NCBI GenBank assembly: GCA_030604345.1
Contig: JAUVWB010000008.1
Span: forward strand, 1 to 15,907
Reading direction: 5' to 3'
DNA length: 15,907 nt
Source: Desulfofustis sp.
GTDB lineage: Bacteria > Desulfobacterota > Desulfobulbia > Desulfobulbales > Desulfocapsaceae
The translations under genes and the position numbers were made by a program. Positions 1-5,806 of this stretch are shown in pieces. How positions within the stretch are numbered: the first letter of the stretch is position 1; every line of letters starts with the position of its first letter. The notes beneath the pieces are model-generated. The model did no database searches and was not told the DNA's origin. It saw only the letters and a program-made list of their open reading frames with translations.

Positions 1-1
1 C

Positions 2-211
2 AGCTCGACGGTCGTTGTAGCCGACGGCGACACCATTTTCCTCGGTGGTCTCAGATCCGACGAGCTCGGCACGGCGACCGACCAGATCCCGTTCTTCAGC
101 TCCCTGCCCTTCATCGGTCCGCTGTTCACCTACGACGCCGATAAACACGAACGCCGCCACCTGGTGGTCTCCTTACGGGTCAACGTCATCGAGAGGGCCA
201 GCCGATCATGA
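2..211 (+). CDS. Secretin, C-terminal end (5' part outside window)
   Basis: The last 69 codons of a secretin, read in frame from position 2 to the TGA at 209-211. Visible are the hallmarks of the secretin C-domain: DGDTIFLGGLRSDE, the conserved dG-t-GGL turn, then QIPFFSSLPFIGPLF, the iPlLgdiPilG-lF signature, and a closing beta strand LVVSLRVNVIE. Secretins form multimeric outer-membrane channels for type II/III secretion, type IV pili or filamentous phage export (pIV). The protein ends soon after the last strand, without the long tail of many GspD proteins. Its gene lies on the same strand and side of a replication initiator as gene IV of filamentous phages. Family assignment is firm. Which secretin class it belongs to cannot be told from 69 residues. 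Confidence 0.85.
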   Translation, partial: SSTVVVADGDTIFLGGLRSDELGTATDQIPFFSSLPFIGPLFTYDADKHERRHLVVSLRVNVIERASRS

Positions 212-238
212 CCAGACACCCGCGCTTTTTCTCTTTTC

Positions 239-282
239 ATCAAGCCGCGGTTAGCATCGCGCTCAGCGATGCGTTGCTTGAT
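239..282. repeat. Nested inverted repeat (hairpin A) after the secretin gene
   Basis: The outer arms ATCAAGC (239-245) and GCTTGAT (276-282) are perfectly complementary. They enclose a second perfect 7-bp stem, GCATCGC (254-260) with GCGATGC (266-272), and a 5-nt loop. The two stems are joined by an 8-nt/3-nt asymmetric internal loop. No T-tract follows on either strand; the only T-rich run lies before it on the + strand (226-238). A normal intrinsic terminator is therefore unlikely. Function is unknown; a single-stranded DNA signal is one possibility. Confidence 0.7.
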
Positions 283-285
283 CAT

Positions 286-339
286 AACGGCGCACGGCTG
301 GAAGGGCTCCCCACACAAGCCCGGAGCCGTGCGTCCGTT
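286..339. repeat. Long imperfect hairpin B (14-bp stem with one bulge, inner stem)
   Basis: AACGG (286-290) runs directly into CGCACGGCT (291-299). These pair with AGCCGTGCG (325-333) and, after one bulged T at 334, CCGTT (335-339). Inside, GGGCT (304-308) pairs with AGCCC (318-322) around a 9-nt loop. A small third hairpin follows at once, CTTTGC (344-349) with GCAAAG (353-358). No U-tract stands on either side, so it is not a standard terminator, although it lies downstream of brnA on the minus strand. Hairpins A, B and the small one fill most of the non-coding space between secretin and brnA. In filamentous phages the equivalent space carries the packaging hairpin and replication origins; applying that here is inference. 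Confidence 0.7.
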
Positions 340-362
340 CCAGCTTTGCGCAGCAAAGAAAC

Positions 363-593
363 TTATTGCTGGTGGGCCGTGTACTCATCAAGCAACCGAC
401 GGATCATCTTCTGGTACTGCGTATTGTGTTTCTTGGCTACCCGCTTGAAGAAATCAATCGAGGCCTTGCTCAAGGCAATCGTCACCCGCACCGTCTCATC
501 CTTGAGCGCCAACTCTTCCGGCGACGGCAGGAAATCAGAAACGATCCGCACCTTGCCGATCGGCTCATCCGTGTATGTTATTTTCTTTCTCAT
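363..593 (-). CDS. brnA: BrnA-like antitoxin (type II toxin-antitoxin)
   Basis: A 76-residue protein of BrnA type. Residues 1-32 form a toxin-facing region with the TDEPIG--RIVSDFLPSPEEL character typical of BrnA. A ribbon-helix-helix DNA-binding domain follows at about 33-76, with the strand VRVTIALSK, helix SIDFFKRVAKKH and helix QYQKMIRRLLDEY. Such antitoxins bind and neutralise BrnT and repress their own operon as a complex. The gene follows brnT and its ATG lies 29 bp inside the brnT 3' end, so translation is probably coupled. A purine-rich stretch (GAGGGAAAAAG) precedes the ATG. The toxin-first order is the usual one for brnTA. The pair runs opposite to all other genes of the element. 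Confidence 0.85.
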   Translation of the reverse strand: MRKKITYTDEPIGKVRIVSDFLPSPEELALKDETVRVTIALSKASIDFFKRVAKKHNTQYQKMIRRLLDEYTAHQQ

Positions 594-858
594 AAATCTT
601 TTTCCCTCTGCGCCAGTACCCGGCCCCGATAATTCGAATAACCTTTTCCCGCCAGGTAAACCGTACGGTCAAGATCCCACCGGCAACACTGCCCAGACAA
701 TAGAACCGCTGTTCCTCGAGACTGTGCTCGAGATCTTCGAGGATGACACGGCGCGTATCGAGAAAGGCAAGCTGCGCCAGCGCAAACGACACCCCGTGCT
801 TCCTTTGATTGGCCAGATCCTTCTGGTGATCCCATTCGAAACGTGCCTGCTGCTTCAT
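565..858 (-). CDS. brnT: BrnT-like ribonuclease toxin
   Basis: A 97-residue protein with the BrnT opening FEWDHQKDLANQRKHGVSF (the family pattern F-W-D--K---N--KHGVsF). Next come a central LDTRRVILED segment and a beta-rich part LTVRFTWREKVIRIIGA. BrnT toxins have a RelE-like fold and cleave RNA, halting growth until BrnA neutralises them. The ATG at 858 has a strong AGGAGG site 4 nt upstream. The usual end of the fold reads R-I-ISAR-A, but here it is RIIGAGYWRRGKK, so the arginine of the ISAR motif is a glycine. That may weaken or change activity. Family membership is secure; toxicity is not shown. Confidence 0.85.
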   Translation of the reverse strand: MKQQARFEWDHQKDLANQRKHGVSFALAQLAFLDTRRVILEDLEHSLEEQRFYCLGSVAGGILTVRFTWREKVIRIIGAGYWRRGKKIYEKENNIHG

Positions 859-891
859 GCGCCTCCTTCCGCTATGTCAGGTATCCATAAG

Positions 892-923
892 CATAAATAT
901 ACATCAATTTATGTGCATGTCAA
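892..923 (-). promoter_or_regulatory. brnTA promoter with overlapping operator
   Basis: On the minus strand a perfect -35 TTGACA (918-923) stands 16 bp from TATATT (896-901). This puts the transcription start about 30 nt before brnT. An inverted repeat, CATAAAT (892-898) and ATTTATG (907-913) with an 8-bp spacer, covers the -10 and spacer region. This is where a BrnA-BrnT complex would repress. The same interval is the only upstream space of the divergent rep gene at 954, so operator binding could affect both. Confidence 0.6.
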
Positions 924-953
924 AACCACAACTCTCAACCTCCAGGTGAACGC

Positions 954-2300
954 GTGAGACCAACAGCTTCATCAACCACCGCCCGAAAAACCACCCCCGT
1001 ATCATCGCAACCCCAGGACGGATTAACAAGGGGGGTTCAACTCTCCACCGGCTTCGATCGGCTGAAGTTCGGGCTCTACGTCCAATTCGATACGGAGCGC
1101 TTTTTCGATATCTTGACCGATGCCAAGACCGAAGCGCAGGAACTCAGATCCCAGATCCCGCTGCGACTCGGCCCCGATCAGAACTACGATTACAACGTCC
1201 ACCCCAACGGCCGGAAAGGCGGCTACAACTTCCACATCGCCCGCGCCGACGTCGATATCTTCATTTCCACCCGCAAAGACTACCTCTTAACCCCAAACGT
1301 CTGGGTCGATATCGGCTCGGCCTCCTGCTGGAGCCCCGGCTATACCGAAGTCATCCACTACATCACAAAACTGCTCAAGCTCTGGGACGGCAAGATCATC
1401 AAGAACAGCGTCTCGGAAGTCCACCTGTGCGCCGACTGCATCGGCCTCGATATCGAACAACTCCCCTTGCAGTACTGGAACCACTGGGTCACCCGAGCCA
1501 ACCGGCTGCACGCCTTTTCCGACCGCAACCGCTTCTCCGGCATCACCATCACCCAGACCGAAGGCACCCTGAACCTCGACCCCGACCACCCCCTTCCGGA
1601 AGAAGTGGAAACCGGCATCCGTATCGGTGAAGGCGATATCATGCTGCGGATCTATGACAAGGTCCTGGAGATCAAGCGCAACGGCTCGAAACAATCCCTG
1701 TTCGCCTCCGTCTGGGGCAAAGCCAGCTACAACGACACCCCGGTTACCCGTGTCGAATTCCAGCTGAGAAAAAACGTCCTGAAACAATTTCAGATCAAGA
1801 CCCTTGAAGACCTCACCATGAAACGCGACGGCCTCTGGAAGTATTGCACCCACGACTGGGCCAGACTCTCACAACACCCGATCGACCGCAAGAACCGCCA
1901 CCAGGACCGGGCCAGGATCCACGACTTCTGGCACTTCATCCAGTCCGTCACCTGGGGCCAACATCACCCGGTCCGCCGCAGAAAACTGCTCCCCCAGAAG
2001 GACAAATACCAACTGGCCGACATGATGATCGGCTGCGCCCTGAATATGGCCGCGATCGACGGCTGCAAACACGACAACATCGAAAAGATCACCATGTACC
2101 TGATGGGCGAGGTTGATACCTGGTGCCGGATCAAGGCCCGCGAGATCAACCCGAAGACCGGCCGCTCTGAGCTGGAAGAGAAGATGAAACAGAAGATCAA
2201 CGAAGTCTGGCCCTACGGTTACGGCGAGGTACCCGGCCCGACCGAACACGACAGCAGAAACGGCTTTCTGACCCAGGGCAAAGCAATCACCATCCAATAA
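954..2300 (+). CDS. Rep_trans-family replication initiator (rolling-circle type)
   Basis: A 448-residue protein, probably a replication initiation factor of the Rep_trans family. This family includes rolling-circle plasmid Rep proteins, RstA-like Reps of filamentous phages and the MobT/NicK relaxases of integrative elements. Three family-like blocks are visible: VSEVHLCADCIGLD (153-166), matching the R-D-a-D segment; MLRIYDKVLEI (230-240), the YdK-E block; and VTRVEFQLRKNVLK (264-277), the R-E--lr block. Such proteins nick one strand at an origin through a tyrosine and start strand displacement. The GTG at 954 is preceded by AGGTGA at 944-949 with 4-nt spacing. The N-terminal 25 residues are low complexity. 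It lies between the hairpin region plus brnTA and the integrase, 24 bp before the latter. Whether it serves replication or conjugative mobilisation cannot be told from sequence alone. Confidence 0.7.
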   Translation: MRPTASSTTARKTTPVSSQPQDGLTRGVQLSTGFDRLKFGLYVQFDTERFFDILTDAKTEAQELRSQIPLRLGPDQNYDYNVHPNGRKGGYNFHIARADVDIFISTRKDYLLTPNVWVDIGSASCWSPGYTEVIHYITKLLKLWDGKIIKNSVSEVHLCADCIGLDIEQLPLQYWNHWVTRANRLHAFSDRNRFSGITITQTEGTLNLDPDHPLPEEVETGIRIGEGDIMLRIYDKVLEIKRNGSKQSLFASVWGKASYNDTPVTRVEFQLRKNVLKQFQIKTLEDLTMKRDGLWKYCTHDWARLSQHPIDRKNRHQDRARIHDFWHFIQSVTWGQHHPVRRRKLLPQKDKYQLADMMIGCALNMAAIDGCKHDNIEKITMYLMGEVDTWCRIKAREINPKTGRSELEEKMKQKINEVWPYGYGEVPGPTEHDSRNGFLTQGKAITIQ

Positions 2301-2324
2301 CCCACCACCAACCCAGGGGATATT

Positions 2325-3530
2325 TTGTTGACTCAAAAGGTCGGATCGCATACAGACCTCTGTATGCGAGGCAGAATATATTCCGATCAGAAATGTCCTG
2401 TCTGTCATTCATCATTCATTCATGATGAACGTCGGCGCGGCCTTTATTGTCCAAATCACCCCGACCAGGAAGCCACCCGCTATTTCACCGTTCGCTTCGG
2501 CCGGAAAGTAAACAAACGCTTCCCTTCCTACATCCACGCAGAACGATTCCTTGACGGCCTCCGATACGAAGTTGACCAAGGAAAATTCGATCCTCGCGAA
2601 TACCAAGCTTCCAACCCCCTCGGCTTCAAGAACCTTTCCGAGACATGGCTCAAGAGCAAAGCCGACCAGATCCGCCCAGGGACACACCGCCTTTATACCA
2701 ATTACCTCAACAAGGCGCAGGAAACCTGGGGCAACAGATCCATAAAAACAATCCAGTACGCCGAACTCGAGGATTTTCTCTACTCCCTGGACCTATCCAA
2801 CAAGACACGAGCCAACGTAAGAGCCTGCCTGCATCATTTCTGGCAATGGCTGGTCAAACGGAGAATCATCAAACATGACGAGTTTCCCGAATTCCCCGCC
2901 ATATCGTTCGAACTGGGCTGGCGAAACACCATTGATAAAGACACCCAAGACCAGATCATCGAAGAGGTTTACCGGATCTCGAACCACGTCAATATCAAGA
3001 TCTGGCTCGGCGTGAAATGGCTGAGTACCTATATCTCCCTTCGTCCCACAGAACTGCTCAACCTTCGAGAAGAAAACATCGACCTGAAAAACGGCTTTCT
3101 CATCATCCCCCACCCGAAAGAGAAGCAACCGAAAATCATTCCTCTCATCGCTGAAGATCTCGAAATCCTCCACACCATACCGCCCGGTCTACCGCATCTC
3201 CGCTTCTTCCGCCATCGCTCCGGCGTTTCAGGCGTCCGCCCCGGTGAACCATTCGGCAAGAAATCACTCTATAAGTGGTGGAAAAAAGCCTGCTCCAACC
3301 TCGGTATCGAAAACGTCGACATGTACGGCGGCACCCGTCACAGTAGCGCCCTGGCCTTGACCGAACACTTCAGCCCGGAACAGATCCGACGCGGCACCAT
3401 GCACAGCACCAACAAAGCCTTTGAACGCTACTACCGCGTCACGAAAAACGAAGTAAAAAATCTCTACGAAGCCACCAGATCACAGACCTCACATCCAGCC
3501 ATCCGAAACAAAAAAGCACCCTTGACATAG
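2325..3530 (+). CDS. Tyrosine recombinase / integrase with N-terminal zinc ribbon
   Basis: A 401-residue phage-type integrase. An N-terminal zinc-ribbon-like knuckle has C24-x2-C27 and C42-x2-H45. A SAM-like core-binding domain spans about 100-190. The catalytic domain has R240 (SLRPTELLNL), a beta-hairpin lysine near 264-266, R338-H339 (YGGTRHSSAL), H360 (TMHST) and the nucleophile Y369 or Y370 (FERYYRV). The first histidine of the usual HxxR box is glycine 335. It would cut and rejoin DNA at the attachment sites of the element. The start is TTG, either 2325 or the adjacent 2328; AGGGGA at 2315-2320 supports these. The only alternative, ATG 2364, has no ribosome site. Probably co-transcribed with rep. 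The stop codon overlaps the promoter of the following toxin gene. Confidence 0.88.
   Translation: MLTQKVGSHTDLCMRGRIYSDQKCPVCHSSFIHDERRRGLYCPNHPDQEATRYFTVRFGRKVNKRFPSYIHAERFLDGLRYEVDQGKFDPREYQASNPLGFKNLSETWLKSKADQIRPGTHRLYTNYLNKAQETWGNRSIKTIQYAELEDFLYSLDLSNKTRANVRACLHHFWQWLVKRRIIKHDEFPEFPAISFELGWRNTIDKDTQDQIIEEVYRISNHVNIKIWLGVKWLSTYISLRPTELLNLREENIDLKNGFLIIPHPKEKQPKIIPLIAEDLEILHTIPPGLPHLRFFRHRSGVSGVRPGEPFGKKSLYKWWKKACSNLGIENVDMYGGTRHSSALALTEHFSPEQIRRGTMHSTNKAFERYYRVTKNEVKNLYEATRSQTSHPAIRNKKAPLT
2347..2368. repeat. Perfect 10-bp inverted repeat with 2-bp centre in the integrase 5' end
   Basis: CGCATACAGA (2347-2356) and TCTGTATGCG (2359-2368) are exact reverse complements around CC. The palindrome lies 47 bp after the rep stop and codes for residues 8-15 of the integrase. 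It overlaps an internal ATG (2364). It could be an operator, a rolling-circle origin hairpin or a recombinase site. The left flank GGATCGCATAC (2343-2353) matches the XerC half of E. coli dif at 8 of 11 bases as I recall that site. Function unknown. Confidence 0.75.
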
Positions 3531-3550
3531 TTATCATTTACGATAACAAT
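3522..3550 (+). promoter_or_regulatory. Promoter and palindromic operator of the higBA-like pair
   Basis: A perfect -35 TTGACA (3522-3527) lies 17 bp before AACAAT (3545-3550, 4 of 6 to consensus). Between and over them is the palindrome GTTATC (3530-3535), 6 bp, GATAAC (3542-3547), a likely site for self-repression by the downstream Xre antitoxin. Transcription would begin about 3556-3558, practically at the toxin ATG (3555). Confidence 0.55.
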
Positions 3551-3554
3551 ATCT

Positions 3555-3881
3555 ATGAAATGGCAAGTCACTTTTTATAGCGAGAAGGTAAAAGCAGAAA
3601 CGTTATCGTTTCCCCCGGGGATTCTGGCAAATTTTTTTCACATAGCGGAACTGATCGAGGATTTTGGTCCGGCCCTGGGGCTACCCTACACTAAAGCACT
3701 CGGTGACGGCCTGTTCGAAATTCGTGCCAAGGGCAAGGAAGGGATAGGCAGATCATTCTTTTGCACGATGAAAGGCCAGGAGATTATCATCCTGCATTCA
3801 TTCATCAAGAAATCGCAGAAGATCCCGAAGAAAGAGCTGAAAACAGCGCAAACCAGACAGAAAGAGATCAAGAAGAAATGA
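3555..3881 (+). CDS. HigB/RelE-superfamily toxin (phage-derived Gp49-like type)
   Basis: A 108-residue basic protein of the RelE/HigB fold in the Gp49-like branch. It opens with MKWQVTFYSEKV, has a helix PGILANFFHIAELIEDFGPAL, then GLFEIRAKGKEGIGRSFFC, a beta strand EIIILHSFIKKS and the lysine-rich tail QKIPKKELKTA that is typical of this group. Such toxins cleave mRNA on the ribosome and are held in check by an Xre-type antitoxin. The toxin gene comes first and its TGA overlaps the antitoxin ATG (ATGA at 3878-3881), the usual HigBA layout. No Shine-Dalgarno site precedes the ATG, and the predicted transcript starts at it, so translation may be leaderless. Composition is AT-richer than the host genes to the right. 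Confidence 0.8.
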   Translation: MKWQVTFYSEKVKAETLSFPPGILANFFHIAELIEDFGPALGLPYTKALGDGLFEIRAKGKEGIGRSFFCTMKGQEIIILHSFIKKSQKIPKKELKTAQTRQKEIKKK

Positions 3882-4171
3882 GACCGACACTGAAAGATGC
3901 CAAAAAGCAAGCCCTGTCCAACCCGGAAGTGGCGGAAGAATATAAAAGATTGGCTCCGGCTTATGAGCTCAGACGCAAACTGATAAAGATCCGGAAAGAA
4001 GCAGGCCTGACGCAAGAACAGATAGCCGAGATCCTGAAGACGAAAAAGAGTAATATATCGAGGCTGGAAAACGTGAATTCGACAATTTCCCCGAAGCTAT
4101 CGACGATAGAAGAATATGCCAAAGCAACAGGCTACAAAGTTCAAATCAGATTCATCCCACAAAACCGATAA
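3878..4171 (+). CDS. HigA-like Xre/HTH antitoxin
   Basis: A 97-residue antitoxin. Residues 32-86 form a Cro/C1-type helix-turn-helix: RRKLIKIRKEAGLTQEQIAEI, then the recognition region LKTKKSNISRLENVNSTISP and LSTIEEYAKATGYKV. The N-terminal 30 residues are polar and helical. It would bind the toxin and repress the operon at the palindrome 3530-3547. The ATG at 3878 overlaps the toxin stop by the ATGA arrangement; an in-frame ATG at 3761 exists, but it lies deep in the toxin gene and its extra residues are only the toxin frame read out of phase. Downstream, 4172-4235 holds no gene. Confidence 0.82.
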   Translation: MRPTLKDAKKQALSNPEVAEEYKRLAPAYELRRKLIKIRKEAGLTQEQIAEILKTKKSNISRLENVNSTISPKLSTIEEYAKATGYKVQIRFIPQNR

Positions 4172-4196
4172 CCTAACAACTTTTCTTTCGCGTTTT

Positions 4197-4214
4197 GTTA
4201 AACGAGTGTTAAAC
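4197..4214 (+). repeat. Short direct repeat GTTAAAC x2
   Basis: GTTAAAC occurs at 4197-4203 and again at 4208-4214, 11 bp apart (one helical turn). The repeats lie in the AT-rich space between the antitoxin gene and the tRNA terminator. Their position near the presumed attachment site would suit integrase arm sites, but two 7-mers in AT-rich DNA may be chance. Confidence 0.3.
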
Positions 4215-4235
4215 CAAAATCACCCAATAACCACC

Positions 4236-4278
4236 AAAAGAAAAGGGATTAACAGCTTAATTTAACTGTTAATCCCTT
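4236..4278 (-). terminator. Intrinsic terminator of the tRNA-Pro gene
   Basis: A perfect 13-bp stem, CTGTTAATCCCTT (4266-4278) with AAGGGATTAACAG (4243-4255), has a 10-nt loop. Read on the minus strand it begins 10 nt after the tRNA CCA end and runs into a T-rich tail (TTTTCTTTT, 4236-4244). It may also stop rightward transcription from the toxin pair. If the element entered at the tRNA 3' end, this terminator came with the element. Confidence 0.8.
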
Positions 4279-4288
4279 CCTTCTTTAA

Positions 4289-4366
4289 TGGTCGGGGCGG
4301 CAGGATTCGAACCTGCGACCTCCTGCTCCCAAGGCAGGCGCGCTAACCAGGCTGCGCTACGCCCCG
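4289..4366 (-). tRNA. tRNA-Pro, anticodon TGG
   Basis: A full cloverleaf of 78 nt with encoded CCA. The acceptor stem is CGGGGCG (plus-strand 4360-4366) with CGCCCCG (4293-4299), and the discriminator is A. The D arm is GCGC/GCGC. The anticodon stem is CCTGC/GCAGG around the loop CTTGGGA, giving anticodon TGG for CCA and probably other proline codons. The T arm is GCAGG TTCGAAT CCTGC. The C at position 1 opening CGGGG is usual for bacterial tRNA-Pro. The gene is intact, and the mobile region lies directly beyond its 3' end. Confidence 0.95.
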
Positions 4367-4391
4367 CCGCGGTAACGCGTAGGAAAGACCT

Positions 4392-4420
4392 TTCTTAACC
4401 CTTCTCCCTGTGGATGTCAA
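4392..4420 (-). promoter_or_regulatory. Promoter of tRNA-Pro
   Basis: On the minus strand TTGACA (4415-4420) stands 17 bp from TAAGAA (4392-4397). The start would fall about 20 nt before the mature tRNA 5' end at 4366. The -10 is only a fair match; position and the perfect -35 support it. Confidence 0.55.
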
Positions 4421-4582
4421 TTAAGAATGATTATAAGTGTGGAGCTGGCCGCCCAGGTCCCGACCAGGCCCTCCGTGACCGATCGTCCGCAGGTGTTCAG
4501 GTAGGGCTAGAGTGATTGCGGGAAATATGCTAGTCTCGAAAATCTCGCCACATTCCGATTCCGTAAGCCACCGACAGGAACT

Positions 4583-5788
4583 ATGAAACAAGGGACCAAT
4601 TCGATCGGCAAAAAAGTATTGATCATTATCGTTTTGTCCATTGTCGTCGTGGCAGCACTGCTGTGGACGAGACAGGAGAAACAAGGAGGTCCGCCAGGCC
4701 CCATGCGCGAACAAGCCGTGGTTGGCATCAAGGCAGGCACGGTGGAGCGGCGGGATCTTGCCGATGTACGTGTGTTCAGCGGAACGCTGTCGGCTGAGAA
4801 ACAATACGATGCTGCCTTCAAGGTCAGCGGACGAATTCGTGAGATCGCCGTCCATCTCGGTGACTGCCTCGAGCGCGGGACGCTCATAGCTCGACTGGAC
4901 AGTGAGGAATTCGAGCAACAACTGGCCCAAGCCCGCGCCGAACTCGATGTGGCCGAAGCGGCACTGGCCGAAGCTCAGAGTAGTTTGGTGGCGGCACAAC
5001 GGGACTACCAACGGGCGCTCAAGCTGCGTGACCAGAAAGTAGCCTCAGCCGCTGAGCTGGAAAGCGCCGAGACTGAACAACTGGCCCGCCAAGCGGGAGT
5101 CAACCTGGCCCAAGCCCAGATAAAACAGCGTCAGGCGGCTCTACGCGCCGCTGAGGTACGGCTGTCCTACACGACGCTGACGGCGGACTGGCACAACGGT
5201 CCCGAAACCGCCTGTCGTTTTGTCGCCGGCCGGCATGTGGATGAAGGCGCCACCGTAGCCGCCAATGCCCCGGTGGTGACACTGGTCGATCTGTCGCTCC
5301 TCAAGGCCGAAATCAACGTTGCCGAGCGTGATTACGCCCTCCTGCAAACCGGTCAACAGGCCAGGATCACCGTCGACGCAGTCCCGGATCGCTCTTTCGC
5401 CGGTACGGTCGTGCGCCTGGCCCCGGTTTTTGAGGAGACCAGCCGTCAGGCCCGGGTCGAGATCGCTGTCGATAATCCCGATTATCTGCTGAAAGCGGGG
5501 ATGTTCGCCCGGGTTTATATCGAACTGAGTCGAGCCGACCAGGCCGTGGCCGCACCGATTACCGCGGTCATCAGACGACTCGGGACAACCGGAGTCTTCG
5601 TGGTCGAAGAGGGGGCGGCCCGATTCGTCGAGCTCAATCCCGGCATTGAACATGACGGCTGGGTTCAGGTCGACGGTCTCGAGGTCGGACAACAGGTCGT
5701 TACCCTCGGCCATCACCTGCTCAGCGACGGAGTCCGCGTGACCACCGGCGGGGAAGCGGACCAAGCGCCTCGGCAGGTGAACCCGTAA
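4583..5788 (+). CDS. RND efflux membrane fusion protein (HlyD family)
   Basis: A 401-residue periplasmic adaptor that bridges the inner-membrane pump and the outer-membrane channel. A single N-terminal membrane segment (about 12-28, KVLIIIVLSIVVVAALLW) anchors it; there is no lipobox. Two lipoyl halves lie at about 75-107 and 196-237, with a coiled-coil hairpin between them (about 108-195, alanine/glutamine-rich). A beta-barrel and a membrane-proximal domain follow. The second lipoyl half reads LTADWHNGPE--CRFVAGRHVDEG where many relatives have TAPFDGIV. The ATG follows an AGGA site. It is the first gene of a three-gene operon, 18 bp before the pump gene. The 216 bp between the tRNA and this start (4367-4582) hold the tRNA promoter but no convincing rightward promoter. 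Confidence 0.88.
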   Translation: MKQGTNSIGKKVLIIIVLSIVVVAALLWTRQEKQGGPPGPMREQAVVGIKAGTVERRDLADVRVFSGTLSAEKQYDAAFKVSGRIREIAVHLGDCLERGTLIARLDSEEFEQQLAQARAELDVAEAALAEAQSSLVAAQRDYQRALKLRDQKVASAAELESAETEQLARQAGVNLAQAQIKQRQAALRAAEVRLSYTTLTADWHNGPETACRFVAGRHVDEGATVAANAPVVTLVDLSLLKAEINVAERDYALLQTGQQARITVDAVPDRSFAGTVVRLAPVFEETSRQARVEIAVDNPDYLLKAGMFARVYIELSRADQAVAAPITAVIRRLGTTGVFVVEEGAARFVELNPGIEHDGWVQVDGLEVGQQVVTLGHHLLSDGVRVTTGGEADQAPRQVNP

Positions 5789-5806
5789 GCAGGGAAGAGA
5801 CCGTTC

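Larger units (their letters stand above)
1..4288. mobile_element. Right end of an integrated element, possibly an inovirus-like prophage
   Basis: The stretch holds, in order, a secretin C-terminus, a hairpin-rich non-coding region, brnTA, a Rep_trans-like initiator, a tyrosine recombinase and a HigBA-like pair. It abuts the 3' end of a tRNA-Pro gene. Tyrosine recombinases commonly target tRNA 3' ends, and the element lies on the expected side. I see no second copy of the tRNA 3' end between 212 and 4288, so the far boundary should lie left of position 1, which would place the secretin inside the element. Secretin, Rep and integrase together are known from inoviruses. No Zot or coat gene is visible here, so a non-phage integrative element with a host secretin beside it remains possible. 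Base composition drifts from GC-rich (secretin) to AT-richer (toxin pair). Confidence 0.5.

Noticed and set aside
291..345. Resemblance of the CCCGGAGCCGTGCG stretch to the domain V end of a group II intron
   Set aside because: There is no complete 34-nt domain V with its tetraloop and bulge, no reverse transcriptase gene, and the bases are accounted for by the symmetrical hairpin B.
208..957. A 249-codon rightward open frame that begins in the secretin stop (ATGA) and ends in the rep start (GTGA)
   Set aside because: It is antisense to the clearly conserved brnT and brnA over most of its length and also crosses the hairpin region. Its protein shows no family character. The junction overlaps look like chance.
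1287..1853. Long leftward frame (188 codons) opposite rep
   Set aside because: Mirror frame of a GC-rich gene; the opposite strand carries the recognisable Rep_trans blocks.
2364..3530. ATG 2364 as integrase start
   Set aside because: No ribosome site and the codon lies inside the palindrome. TTG 2325/2328 has AGGGGA at good distance.
4421..4582. A promoter for the efflux operon (TATAAG at 4432-4437 or TATGCT at 4526-4531)
   Set aside because: Neither -10-like hexamer has an acceptable -35 at normal spacing, so neither was annotated.
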